Shown here: positions 11,307-21,275 of the stretch, piece after piece | Layout: each line of letters starts with the position of its first letter | Position numbering within the stretch: the first letter of the stretch is position 1 | DNA from: Carposina sasakii | Lineage: Eukaryota; Arthropoda; Insecta; Lepidoptera; Carposinidae | Length of the DNA stretch: 64,000 nucleotides | Assembly: GCA_014607495.2 (NCBI GenBank) | Contig: CP053167.1 | Location: 248,001 to 312,000, forward strand | Direction: 5' to 3' | Program-made: the position numbers and the translations under genes | The notes under the pieces: generated by a model | The model's database searches: none | The model's input: the letters and a program-made list of their open reading frames with translations, nothing else | What the model was told of the DNA's origin: nothing

Positions 11307-11571
11307 TACAGGGTGTAACAAAAGGGGTATGTTAAGCGAAAAGCTATGTAAATAGCCCACCAAAAGGAACCTACCCACAAAATTTCAGGCTCGAAATCAC
11401 ATATTTATTTTTCCAGATAGTATGGAGAATTCCGAAACAACTCAGGAATGTTCATGCAATCTTGAAAAGTAAACATTAGACTTCGAGTCTCAAATTTTGT
11501 AAATAGGTTCTTCTATAGTGGGCTATTTACATATATTTTCGCTTAACATACCCTTTCTGTTACAGCCTGTA
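11307..11571. mobile_element. Family A palindromic MITE
   Basis: Complete copy of about 265 bp. It begins TACAGGGTGTAACAAAAGGGG and ends ccctttctgttacagcctgta. Long arms contain gttaagcgaaaagctatgta / acatatattttcgcttaac and caaaatttcaggctcgaaatc / gacttcgagtctcaaatttt, separated by a short core (gataGTATGGAGAATTCCGA...acaatcttga). Flanking TATA on both sides fits a TA or TATA target duplication. No coding capacity. Long arms and TA sites suggest a Tc1/mariner-like non-autonomous element, an inference only. Confidence 0.85.
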
Positions 11572-11781
11572 TAGCTCGAAGAACTGATAGCCGAAGGGAC
11601 TAGAAAGTTCTAGAAGACCGTGGTCTTCTTGGTACTGCAAAGTCCAGTGTAGGAAAGCATCTCATAGGTCTTTGCTAGATGCAGATCGCTACTGATACTG
11701 ATACTCCATCGCTGAACATAGGCTTCTCCCAATGACTTCCACCACGACCGGTAGCGATCACGAGCGGTAACTTTCTTTTTA

Positions 11782-12199
11782 TACAGGGTGTAACAGAAAG
11801 GGTATGTTAAGCGAAAAGCTATGTAAATAGCCCACTATAGAGAATCTATCTGTCGTGGCCAAATCACTTTAATAGTAATTTCATGAAATGGTCGGTTAGG
11901 TTAGGTTAGTATCATGAAATGATCAATTCATTATCATCATATGGTCAAGGGCATTTTGACCATTTCATGATATAAAGATTTCAACGATATGGCCACGACA
12001 TATCCACAAAATTTTAGAACCGAAATCACATTTTTATTTTTCCCGATAGTATGGAGAATTCCGAAACAACTCAGGAATGTTCATACAATCTTGAAAAGTA
12101 AACATTAGACTTCGAGTCTCAAATTTTGTGGATAGGTTCTCTATAGTGGGCTATTTACATAGCTTTTCGCTTAACATACCCTTTCTGTTACATCCTGTA
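11782..12199. mobile_element. Family A MITE split by a smaller MITE
   Basis: Outer ends are TACAGGGTGTAACAGAAAGGG and ccctttctgttacatcctgta. The left arm stops at gagaatctatc (11850) and resumes at tatccacaaaatttt (12001), so 150 bp have been inserted. With the insert removed, the copy matches the 11307 element closely. Confidence 0.9.
11851..12000. mobile_element. 150-bp MITE with TATC duplication and TTAGG run
   Basis: Termini are TGTCGTGGCC and GGCCACGACA (perfect inverted repeat); inner arms contain atttcatgaaatggtc and gaccatttcatgat. The duplicated target TATC lies at 11847-11850 and 12001-12004, exactly where the host family A sequence should be continuous. The interior at 11893-11908 reads GGTTAGGTTAGGTTAG, three units of the insect telomere-type TTAGG repeat. 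No frame. Confidence 0.9.
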
Positions 12200-12216
12200 T
12201 ATGAGCAACATGTATA

Positions 12217-12312
12217 TGTCGTGGCCATATCGTTGAATTATTTATATCTGAAATGGTCACGGATTTAAAGCTCAATAACCGACCATATGAAATTACATTT
12301 ATTTGGCCAATA
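12217..12312. mobile_element. Second, inverted copy of the 150-bp MITE
   Basis: Starts tgtcgtggccatatcgttga (perfect terminus) and runs to the diverged end atttggccaatatac. The complement contains tttcatatggtcggtta where the other copy has its TTAGG run, but only one such unit remains. Confidence 0.75.
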
Positions 12313-12709
12313 TACGAGTATATATTCAAACTCAATAATACATTTAAATATACCAAACTCCTGAAGCAGATAGGCTAGGTCAAAGCTTTGGAACTGGGCC
12401 AAACAGTTCACGTCTTATGAATTCATAACCTGAAAATTTAATAACCCTGAAACCTACATAGAATACGTTTGGAGAATAATGCATCAGTTTTAAGTTATTA
12501 CAAGTCTGTTTGAGGTATCTTATGCTAGAGTAGAACTTGAGTCTACCTCAAGTAATAGATCATTAACATTATAACTAGCCTCGTGTGTCTATATTTAAAC
12601 AATGTCTAAACAGTATCTAACTCCAGCTGGTGCCTAAATACGTTTTTGTACACATAAGTTATGAGCACCGAGACTATGGCATTTGGCCCTACTATAATAA
12701 GCGTGCCAA

Positions 12710-13150
12710 TAAATTCATAACTCAATTTTGGACCTTGGAAACCAGACACTTTACATATATGAGAAATTTATAAAAATACTTCTCCATTAATATAATCCGT
12801 TAGGATATGGTTGATCGTTTCATCTTTAAACATTGTGCTGAGGGATTTAGCTTTGTTTGCCGAGATTTGGCTAGTGTATAGCTATCGGGATGAGAAATAG
12901 CGTTGCCAATATGTAATTTCGAAGAGAGATGGTAAAATTCGTCATCCGAGTAATTGACCCGGTGGCTCAGTGGTGAGAGCGCTGGCACGCGGAATGCAGA
13001 GGTCGTGGGTTCGATTCCCACCCGGGTGAGGAATTTTTTCCATTTCTTTATTAATAATTTTATAATATATGAGAAAAATGAACGTGATGATAAGGGAAAT
13101 GAGTGATACTTAAATACAGAAACGTTGACAACAAAAAAACATCCTCTGGG
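12710..13150 (-). mobile_element. Family B relic hosting a SINE1 copy
   Basis: Left of the SINE: cataactcaattttggacctt, ggaaaccagacacttt. Right of it: aaaatgaacgtgatgataag, gaaacgttgacaac and aaaaaaacatcctc. Joined across the SINE, these reproduce the order of family B. Confidence 0.75.
12767..13064 (+). mobile_element. SINE1 copy with 12-bp target duplication
   Basis: A body of about 190 bp (ccgttaggatatggttgatc, gtgctgagggatttagcttt, gccgagatttggctagtgta, atgtaatttc) is followed by a tRNA-like block at about 12955-13030. That block has an A-box-like GTGGCTCAGTGGTGAGAG and a B-box GGTTCGATTCC, and a short tail (ccatttctttattaataatt) follows. ATATATGAGAAA flanks it exactly at 12755-12766 and 13065-13076. 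The tRNA-like part sits near the 3' end here, unlike ordinary SINEs; see the dimer at 52.9 kb. Confidence 0.9.
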
Positions 13151-13403
13151 ATCTTCATTGCGATCTTGCAGTTCTGGCTATCCCATATCGGTAATACGGC
13201 TGTGTATGTAAATATAAATAAATAAACGTAACATCAAGTACCAGATTTTTCCACTGTCAATGACATTTTTCTATTTATTTTTAGCCTAACCTTTGAATCT
13301 TTCTCAAATTTAGATGTTCTAAATGACAAGGGTTCCAAGGAACCCTAATTTGATAAAGCTTCTAACATTTTTTACCTGAAGTTTCCTGGAATATTTTTTT
13401 ACC

Positions 13404-13632
13404 AGTGGACGCCCGCGATTTCGTCCGCGTGGATTGTAGAAAACAACAAAATGTCGAAATTATCCGGGATAAAAATATTTCCCCGGGATTTCCCTAGCCT
13501 ATGTGTTAATCCAGTGTGTCAGCTAACTCCATACCAAATTTTATTAAAATCGCTCTAGCCGTTTTTACGTGAAAGAGTAACAAACATTCACCCATACTTA
13601 CAAACTTTCGCGTTTATAATATTAGTAGGATA
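13404..13632 (+). repeat. Family E dispersed repeat
   Basis: Starts ccagtggacgcccgcgattt and cgtccgcgtgg, then attatccgggataaaaatat, ctagccgtttttacgtgaaa, and ends cgcgtttataatattagtagg. The same plan occurs at 16.4, 27.1, 33.6, 45.7 and 54.0 kb. The ends and the 'TATAATATTAGTA' terminus suggest the 3' region of a retroelement family, but no coding part is attached. Class unproven. Confidence 0.75.
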
Positions 13633-13830
13633 TTTTATTTAACCTAAAGATATTTTCTAGAAAGCGACGGACAATTAAAATAAATGTAGCAGCTGTTAAA
13701 AAAAAAAGTATCATCTCTCATTCGAGCGCCCTTGAGGTAAGGTTCCAACTAAGAATATAAGCTTAAGTATTCAAAGTGCCCGGATGTTTACCAAAGAAGC
13801 TCTTAATTAGGTAACTATTCTACTCGTTAT

Positions 13831-14085
13831 AAAATATTAATAAAGAAATGGAAAAAATTACACCCGGGTGGGAATCGAACCCACGACCTTGCATTCCTCG
13901 TGTCAGCGCTCTCACCACTGAGCCACCGGGTTTACTCGGATGACGATTTTACCATCTCTTTTCTAAATTACTATTGGCAACGTTATTTTTCATCCCAATC
14001 GCTATAAGCCAAATCTCGGCAAACAAAGCTGAATCCCTACTTTATTAATAACACATTTTTACAAGCTTTTATTTAACTTGCAATG
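13831..14085 (-). mobile_element. SINE1 copy, reverse, with 10-bp duplication
   Basis: Reverse copy: the tail (ttaataaagaaatggaaaaa) comes first, then the tRNA-like block with ggaatcgaacccacgacc (B box complement) and accactgagccaccgggt, then body sequence to about 14040. TACTCGTTAT occurs on both sides at 13821-13830 and 14086-14095. The last 45 bp before the right repeat do not match other copies. Confidence 0.8.
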
Positions 14086-14574
14086 TACTCGTTATTTATT
14101 CGGGTGAAATCTTACAACTCAATTTTAAGACTTGCCCTCAAATTGGGCTGAAATTTGGTAAGCACGTTCAGTTCGGAAAATATGATATTTCATTCTAAAT
14201 CCAACATGGTGGCATCCCACAATGCGCAATTATTTTTATGCATTTTATGGGTATCAAATTAAAGGGCCGTGAAAAAAATTGTCACTCTTAATCCAATATG
14301 GCGGACTTAAAACTTGAAAATCTATTTTGAAACTTTTTTAAGCAGGTAGGGTGAAGTCAGACTTCATAATGGATTTCAAAATTATGGCAAACGACCTTGC
14401 AATAATGATGCGTTGAATGAGATGAACAGACTTAGGAACTTACCAGGTGAAAACTAAAAAGTATAAAATAAAATTTACCTAAATTTTATTTTTAGAAACA
14501 TTTGAAAAACCAAAAATATTGTTTGATCGCGCAAAATTTTTGGTATACCGTGATTGTGTTAGTTTCTTTACAGG

Positions 14575-14805
14575 CAGACTTTAATATTTTATTTTGAAAC
14601 ATAATTGTTACACGCGTCTACGTGCATTCATGCAAAAAAACCTACGAGTATAAGAAAACGCAATCTATTTACTCAACTTTGGACCTTAATATCGTGGGAA
14701 CCGTACACTTCCCAGGTATGCTTCCATAGAGAAAAATGTTCGTGATGATGAGGTGAATCTACAGTATTCGGAAACGTTAACAGCCAAAAAACACTCTTTA
14801 GAGAA
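14575..14805 (-). repeat. Family B relic
   Basis: Contains cacgcgtctacgtgcattca, gaaaacgcaatctatttact, ggtatgcttccatagagaaa and gttaacagccaaaaaacact. Both termini are lost or diverged. Confidence 0.75.
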
Positions 14806-14834
14806 TTTAATTAATGTAGTCAAGCCGAAAAAGA

Positions 14835-14930
14835 GCTATGCTAAACGTGGCTTTGGGTTCTCCCTTACGATCCTGTAGTTCTGGTAACCCCATTTTGGGA
14901 ATACATGTATGTTTTTATGTGTATGTCATC
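14835..14930 (+). repeat. Family D 3' part with ATGT tail
   Basis: gctatgctaaacgtggcttt, cgatcctgtagttctggtaa and ccccattttgggaatacatg are followed by a short ATGT-rich tail. Confidence 0.65.
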
Positions 14931-16425
14931 GTCTGCCTGCCCTTAACCCATTTTTAATGGGGTAGCGCAATATGGTTTCTTTCAAATTTCACATTGCCAA
15001 AAATTTGTGTGTTTATATTATATACTATATGTTGGAAAGGTTTATGGAAAACGGAATCACGAAAAACCGTCTAGCTAGTTAATAGAGATATACATAAATA
15101 AATAACATTCCGTAAAATGCTGAAGTTATTTCAAGCCGTTTGTTTACTTTTTGAAGCAATGTCCACTCTCGGCCTACTGCATTTTGTATGAGGTGAAATT
15201 GAGGTCAAACGCCTCCCCAAAAAACCGGCTTATCCTATTGAATTATTAATTTGTAGCGTACTATAATTTTAAATTAAAACTTTTACATTTTACAATACAT
15301 AAAATTAGACACTCTAAAATTATGTATTTTTTTATTTATAATATATTGGGCCATTTTTTCAAAAAAATCGTAAATAGAAACAGCTATGTAAAGAACGTGA
15401 CCGAAAGTAAACATGACATTTTTGACACACATAAATAGCGTCAGTTAATTTTTTTTGAACTAGCACCCAACAACTGTCTCAATAGGTCTCAACACATCTC
15501 TAGTGTCAATTTTTCAAACGATAGCATTAAATACTTCTGAAATATATATTTAATATTGACATCCAATTTCCCCATAGCACGAGTATTATTTAAGAAATAT
15601 TAGTGAATTCTTCCTGTTACCTTTTATTCCCGATTCGGCGTATTTTCGGTACGAGCCGAAATTTCAATCAACATAAACGAATTTCGCTCTGATTGAAAAT
15701 GGCGACCGGTAGATGGAGCCAATCGGGACTTTCTTTGATTAGGTTATGGGGTGCTGAACTTTTTGTTAAAATGTTTAGTATAGGAGGAAATTATTTACTT
15801 TATAAGGTGCTTTATTAATTTTTTTTTACGTGGAGATAAACCATGAAAATGTTTTGGGAGGACTTAATAAAATATATTTGACAATGTGTAAATAAATAAA
15901 TAATGATAAGTGGATAATTTCAGATGTTTTATGATTAACTAGGTACTTGTTTAACGAAATGTGCGAAAATTTTCAAACAATTTGATACAAATTACAATTG
16001 ATGACTTCAATTAAATTTTATCAATGGGTTTCTCTTAATAATATTTTTATAGTAAATAAGATACAGGTTCACAGTTAAATATACTATATCTCATATTTAT
16101 CAAGATTAGAAACTTAAATTAAATATTCGCTGCAAACCAATTTGAAATATATTAAATTTAAGATATTTATAGTATCTATTATCATTATTTTTAGCATAAA
16201 AATCCAATATTCACTCATTTTCAACATCTCTTTAAATATTTCAACAACTCTTAAGCTATGAATACAGACCTACGCGAAAACAACTCTATTCATCCACAAA
16301 TTATAGGAACCCTTCACTGGTCTCTTGACAAGGTCAAACAATATACTCTTAAAAAAGATTATCTACCATTAAAATCTGATTTAATTGTGTTTGTGTCTAA
16401 AAAATAAACCTTTTATATTTATTCT
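14931..16425. other. No recognised gene
   Basis: An ATG in a favourable context at 15699 (aaaATGGCGACC) opens only 39 codons. The 15600-15740 patch is less AT-rich (cgattcggcgtattttcggt, gagccaatcgggac). No repeat family was recognised. Confidence 0.35.
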
Positions 16426-16431
16426 ATATAC

Positions 16432-16640
16432 TAGCTGTTGCCCGCGATTCCGTCCGCGTGGACTTCAGAAAGAACAAAATGTCAAAATTATCCGGGATAA
16501 AAATATTTTTCCGAGATAAAAAGTATCCTATGTTACTCCTAATACCTATACGAATATCTACACAAAGTTTCATGATGATCGGTTGAGTAGTTTTTTCGTG
16601 AAAGTGTAACAAACATGCCTACTTTCACATTTATTATTAT
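16432..16640 (+). repeat. Family E copy
   Basis: gttgcccgcgattccgtccg, attatccgggataaaaatat, tcatgatgatcggttgagta, cgtgaaagtgtaacaaacat, then an A/T-rich end. Confidence 0.75.
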
Positions 16641-16667
16641 ATAAGTAAGAAAGGAGCGATAACTAAA

Positions 16668-16825
16668 CTAGTTTGGAATATTCATACAATCTTGATAAAT
16701 TAAAATATGATTTCAAGTATTTTCTCTTCTATGAGCTATTATATATCATAACATTTATATCATAATATATATATCATAACATTTCGCTTAACATACCCTT
16801 TCTGTTATACCCGTATGTAGCTCGT
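16668..16825. repeat. Right half of a family A element
   Basis: attcatacaatcttgataaa starts the inner part and catttcgcttaacataccctttctgttatacccgta is the terminal arm. The middle carries a local TATATATCATAACAT expansion. Confidence 0.7.
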
Positions 16826-16844
16826 ATATCTATACATTTAATAA

Positions 16845-16915
16845 AAATGTAACGGGTCGCTGTCTGTACATGGAAGATATATGAGAAAAAATATTATAGG
16901 AGACCTTTATCAATC
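16845..16915 (+). repeat. Family E outer end, fused to a LINE
   Basis: aaaatgtaacgggtcgctgt, ctgtacatggaagatatatg and agaaaaaatattataggaga are the outer end of full-length family E (compare 45731-45800). Family E sequence stops after gacctttatcaa and LINE coding sequence follows directly. Confidence 0.7.
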
Positions 16916-17096
16916 GATACAGCTTTCAACGCAACGACACAAAACAGTAGCCTTTAAAGGTAGTTTCCGTTATGCTGCATCGAAATGCTGGAATAATATT
17001 CCACCACCGATTAGGAACCTAAAATCTATTGAGACTTTTAAATTAAAATTAAAACAGGAGCAAGAAGTTCTGGCACACGATCCTAGTGCAATTTAA
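16916..17096 (+). pseudogene. LINE ORF2 C-terminal fragment
   Basis: The frame reads HKTVAFKGSFRYAASKCWNN, then IPPPIRNLKSIETFKLKLKQ, and ends at a stop at 17094-17096. SFRYxAxxxWNxIPxxIRxxxSIxxFKxxLK is the usual C-terminal signature of jockey/CR1-type ORF2 proteins, downstream of the reverse transcriptase. The preceding MRKNIIGDLY residues come from family E, not the LINE. The copy is 5'-truncated to its last 60 or so codons and cannot be active. Confidence 0.85.
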
Positions 17097-17596
17097 TGGG
17101 ATTATGTAATATATTTTTATTGTACTTGTATTATATTTATGTGTATGTATATTATTATTATTATGTATCTCTTTATTGTTTTATATATGAATATTTGCTT
17201 GTATTCAATTTAATATTAATTTGATTTTTTTTATTTTTAGTATGTTTCTTTAGTTTATATACCTACCTATAATAGATTTTGGTTTGGGATAATTTTATAA
17301 CAAACTGCCAATTGTAAATTTCTTTTGTTAAACTAAACATTTATTATTTACTTTTATATATGTGTATATATGTGTGTGTGTGTGTGCGGATGTGTGAGTG
17401 TGCGTGATTTTTTTTTGTGTGTATGTAATTTTGTATATGTACCAAAGGCCATAGCGGAAGATCACCAATTTAAATATAGCATAATATCTGGGACCATTTT
17501 GTAACATTGAATTACTCTTTTAATACTTGTAATCTTAACTTGTTATTATTAGTGTAAACTAATGTTGAAATAAAGAAATATTTGATTTGATTTGAT
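17097..17596 (+). mobile_element. LINE 3' UTR with TGATT tail
   Basis: AT-rich 3' region following the ORF2 stop, with a GT microsatellite at 17364-17403. It ends aataaagaaatatttgattt and then TTTGATTTGATTTGAT, a simple-repeat tail typical of LINE 3' ends. Confidence 0.75.
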
Positions 17597-17597
17597 A

Positions 17598-17840
17598 AAT
17601 TTGCAAACAAAGCTGAATCCCTCAGCACAATATTTAAAGATGAAACATCAACCATTCCTACGGATTAATTAATGAAAGTGTTTTTTTTTTATAAATTTAT
17701 CTTAGTCAAGATATATATATTATAAAATTATTAATAAAGAAAGGAAAAAATTCCTCATCCGGGTGGGATAGAATTCCGTGCCAGCGCTCTTACCACTGAG
17801 CCACCGGGTCAATTACTGGGGTGACCTATTAACTTCACGA
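17598..17840 (-). mobile_element. SINE1, reverse, dimer-like order
   Basis: On the plus strand a piece of body comes first (gcaaacaaagctgaatccct, cagcacaatatttaaagatg). Then come the linker ataaatttatcttagtcaag, the tail complement (ttattaataaagaaaggaaa) and the tRNA-like block (accactgagccaccgggt). Body plus linker joined to another unit's tail and tRNA block is the order of the dimer at 52.9 kb. A stray accgggtt scrap follows at about 17870. Confidence 0.75.
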
Positions 17841-17884
17841 GTGGGAATCTGCATATAACACTAAGCCACCGGGTTAAACCTTAT

Positions 17885-18880
17885 TAACGCTTATTTGAGG
17901 ACCAATTTGGAAGAAACAATAAATAGAAATGTAATTTAATAAAGGGTAGAACGTCAATTTTCATTACTTCGTCTGATTAAAGAGATATTTCGATGGCAAA
18001 GGTAATTTTTCATAAGTACGAGTACGTTGTCGTGAACTACAAAGGAAATGTTTAAATGTTGTGATTTTCCGGGAATGTTCCTATTTAGAGTATCCTTTAT
18101 TTGTAGATTTTTTTTAGCTGCTGTTTTCCCTGCCGATTATTTACTAATTCTAGTTACTAATTGTATTTTAATTGAATGATCGTTAAGCGATCTTACTATT
18201 TGTACTCTACGTCTTATGGTATGATCGGTCTTCTTCTTATGGTAGATGTAACATGCATGTGCATTTACTTTTCCAGTCAAATTGTGTAACCTAACTGTGT
18301 GGTGCTAGCGATTGGGTTCTATCGTTTAATCTGTTAAGCTACTGATTTGTCTTTTATTTCGCTGATGGTGGGATTCGGAGATGCAGCAGTTCTCGTTTAT
18401 TTCTTTTATTACATTGCTTACTCTATACTTGTATTGTTTTACTTATCTCTCTATGTTAACATTTGATATTTATCTATAATATTACTAGTTTTTACATATA
18501 TAGGTACATATAATATGCATATATCTCTTTTTTTCTAACAATTTATACATACATTTTAATACCAGCGTTGGTTCCTATCGTACTTATGCCATATTTATAT
18601 CCTTACAATTTTATCTAAACTTATCTTTTATAACACGGCTATATACTCGTATGTAAGTTTATTTTATTTACTAATTCATTTGAACACTTTATTTCCTATT
18701 TAATGTACATTTCATACAGGTTGTTTCGGAGTTCTGGTGCGGTCAGTTTTCGCTCTTACTTGTCTGATTACCATCGCGATTTATACTTAATCATTAAGTA
18801 CAATAGTTTTGATAAAACAACTCACATGGGAATCTCATTGCTTGGACATTTTACGACTGCCGCATCAGACTCTACCTGCA
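17885..18880. other. No recognised gene
   Basis: AT-rich. It lies just downstream, on the minus strand, of the R1-type ORF1, so decayed ORF2 might be expected near 18700-18890, but I could not recognise it. Confidence 0.4.
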
Positions 18881-18896
18881 AATTCTTATTTGAACC

Positions 18897-19868
18897 TCAA
18901 TTGTACGCGATCGAGTATCTGGCCAATGCGTCCCACTTTTGCCTTATAGGGCAACAGCCACTAAAGGCATTGTGGTCGACCTTGGACAGTTTCGAGCGCG
19001 TATAGTTTATACACGCTGAAGGGACACCCACCATCCAATCGGCGCAATCTGCCCGCATGTGAGGCCCACCGTAATGGCTGCAATCTCTCCTCGGAGTGGC
19101 TGCAGAAACGGCGGCCGTGCCCGTACTCTAGACATTTCGAGCATTGGACCAGGGTGGATTAGTCCTCCACCCTGATCCTCTGAATGTCAACGTATACCGA
19201 CCCCGCCGCCGTCATCCTCTGCCACACCTTGGTCGAGACTTGGACCACGATGTGCGCCACATGCGGGTTTCTTGTCCGCTTTCGATAGCGGACCTCCATC
19301 CCGCTCTCCTCGCTGCTGAGGGAGTCAAACACCGAGTCGTTTTGGTTCCGAAAGGCGTTCGTGATGTCATCATCACTGTTTCATCACCACACGCCCTTCA
19401 GAACCACCAACGGATCTCTGTTCTTGACCTCCTCAACCGCCAGATTTGCTGTTCTTTCTAGTTTTTCTTTTCCTTTGTCCCTTTCCTCTTTACTTCTGCA
19501 ACCCATAATGACTTTATTACCCTTTCTTTACGCATCCTTTCTATCTTGATTCCACCGTTCTTCGCACTCAAAATCCTCTTGATCTCTTCTAGGACTTCCT
19601 CACTGGTGTCAGTCTCTACCTTTGATGTGACAATCACTGAATGCAGCGACTCGAGTATAAGCAAGGGTTTTTCGGGCATCTGTCGCCGTGGAGATCCAGG
19701 CGTATTCTGTAGCGACTGTGGTAGGCCGGCCACCACGCTGGCATACGTCGCCTCATTTCGCTGCAGTACTCTGCGATCGCTGCCTTGACTTCGTCCATTT
19801 TCGTGGCATTCTGTTCCAAAATCCTACCGTGCTCTTCCAGCTTTTGTTCTTTTAGCTTTTGTTATTTA
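18897..19868 (-). pseudogene. R1-clade LINE ORF1 (gag-like) pseudogene
   Basis: Minus-strand relic of the nucleic-acid-binding ORF1 protein of an R1-clade LINE. In protein order: a charged coiled-coil start (QKLKEQKLEEHGRILEQN) near 19860-19800; the gag-like domain (HSVIVTSKVETDTSEEVLEE, then KNGGIKIERMRK) at about 19640-19540; NLAVEEVKNRDPLVVLKGV; VVQVSTKVWQRM and GSVYVDIQRIRVED; then a stop at 19159-19161. Next come a CCHC knuckle CSKCLEYGHGRRFC (19102-19143), a shifted second block GGPHMRADCADW, and HNAFSGCCPIRQKWDALARY ending at a stop at 18897-18899. At least three frame shifts and two internal stops show it is dead. Confidence 0.9.
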
Positions 19869-19904
19869 TTTGTAGGTGGACTTTATTTACAAACGGTAAA
19901 ATAT

Positions 19905-20130
19905 TATTTGCATTAATTATTTCATTTTAGCGGCCACCATTAATTTCGTCCGCGTAAGGTTTAGAAGCTATTTTCCATATCAATAAAATATGTGGGACTT
20001 AATAGGCTAACTGCTGATAAGTTGGTGTGCAATTTGCACACTTCTGCCCAACCTCTTTGGGGGATAATGGGCGTGACTGGGCGTGGCTATATGTACCTAT
20101 ATGTATGTCTTGTATGCATAAAAATATCGA
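19905..20130 (+). repeat. Retroelement 3' end fragment
   Basis: A short family E-like start (taatttcgtccgcgtaagg) is followed by gcccaacctctttgggggat, aatgggcgtgactgggcgtg and an ATGTATGT-like end, the same type of tail as at 34.4 kb. Confidence 0.5.
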
Positions 20131-20408
20131 GATGTTTCATCTTTGCAAACTTTGTCTTCGAGACAAAAATAACAAATACAAAAAATTCAAATAAAATCAA
20201 ATATACATACGTAAGTAACTCTACTATTAGGTACTCTGAAATATAGATAGATAGATATATAACTAACAGTTCGCAATAGTTAGTCCACATTCTTGTGACA
20301 ACTACACTACTTCACAGTCTGTCCACTCTAGAACGTCTTCAAGTAGGCACAGACGCGAAGAAATAACGCCGGGGAGGTGGCACAGTAATGTATTATCGTA
20401 GTGTTAGT

Positions 20409-20723
20409 AATAAAAAAACATAATTTAAAAAATCCAAAAACCCGACTGCTTAAAAAAGAACCAAGTAATGTACATAATAAAAAAACTGAAAAGAAAATAA
20501 ACAAGCACTTAGATGTCCGGTGGTCCAGAATTCTATAATATTATTATGGAATGAATACTATTGAAGAACATAAAATATTTTTTAATGATCGTAACATAAC
20601 AACTGAACAGCCAGGATCCATTGAAATATTAGCTTGGCTTTCAGTTTTTTTATTATGTACATTATTTGGTTCTTTTTTAAGCAGTCGGGTTTTTGGATTT
20701 TTTAAATTATGTTTTTTTTATTT
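20409..20723. mobile_element. Long inverted repeat with 85-bp arms
   Basis: The arm at 20409-20493 and the arm at 20638-20723 are near-perfect complements. Shared strings include aatccaaaaacccgactgct / agcagtcgggtttttggatt and aatgtacataataaaaaaact / agtttttttattatgtacat. The 144-bp spacer has no known motif. The 95-codon frame that reads through the right arm is mostly low-complexity and has no coding look. CCCGACTGC also ends a repeat at 21180-21200, suggesting a MITE family. No target duplication found. Confidence 0.85.
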
Positions 20724-20879
20724 TATACTTTTTCGTTATGAGTACCTAGCTACTAATAGGTACGCTTCAAGAAACATGCTAAACATGCTCGGCAGCAAGA
20801 AGTTTTCGTCTTGCTGCTATCTAAAAACTTATATGTAAGAAATGGTTGTTACGCAACTTTCAATCGATATAGATCCTTA

Positions 20880-21200
20880 ACGGTTGGTCAAATCGAAAAA
20901 TGTTGACAAAAACCTAAAACTAATTTCTAAATACCTATTCAACAATACCCCACTCCATATAGTTTGTCGACTTTAATTTTTTTTTCATTTTCACAAAATG
21001 GCGTCCAGTAGTCGCCATATTGAATTTTCACTAACGTCATGTCTTTAGTGACACTCCCCGAACTAAGAGGAATCGATTGACGTATGAATCATGAAATTCG
21101 GTCGAGGCGTTTGGTCTGTATAGTGCTTCAAAGGAACTTACAAACATACATACATAGGCTGTTAAGCACAATACCACTACTTTGCGTCGCGCAGTCGGGT
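20880..21200. repeat. Possible diverged repeat
   Basis: The segment contains cgtccagtagtcgccatatt, aaattcggtcgaggcgtttg and aacatacatacatagg, and ends gcgcagtcgggtaaaaa. The ACAT run and the CCCGACTGC-type end suggest mobile origin, but no second full copy exists in the window. Confidence 0.35.
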
Positions 21201-21214
21201 AAAAATTACTATGC

Positions 21215-21275
21215 TGATCACTAGAATACATCAGCTACATCTCCGTCCATGCATATCGTAAGAGTCGACTTAAGA
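21215..21275 (+). repeat. Family D scrap
   Basis: actagaatacatcagctaca, tctccgtccatgcatatcgt and aagagtcgacttaagagc. Confidence 0.7.

Noticed and set aside
12955..13030. tRNA gene call for the box A/box B sequences (also at 13.9, 17.8, 23.5, 29.4, 46.4, 51.8, 53.0 and 53.3 kb)
   Set aside because: Arms do not pair as a complete cloverleaf by eye, several copies share the same flanking body and tail, and some have target duplications. They are SINE parts, not tRNA genes.
15699..15818. Start codon in good context with a 39-codon frame
   Set aside because: Too short, no motif and no splice evidence.
18703..19005. 100-codon plus-strand frame
   Set aside because: Antisense of the end of the R1-clade ORF1; no motif of its own.
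19144..19461. 105-codon plus-strand frame
   Set aside because: It is the antisense of the R1-clade ORF1 pseudogene, whose minus-strand reading gives clear protein motifs.
20551..20838. 95-codon frame over the long inverted repeat
   Set aside because: Most of it is the AT-rich arm read through; the hydrophobic run is from TTT/TTA codons, not a membrane protein.
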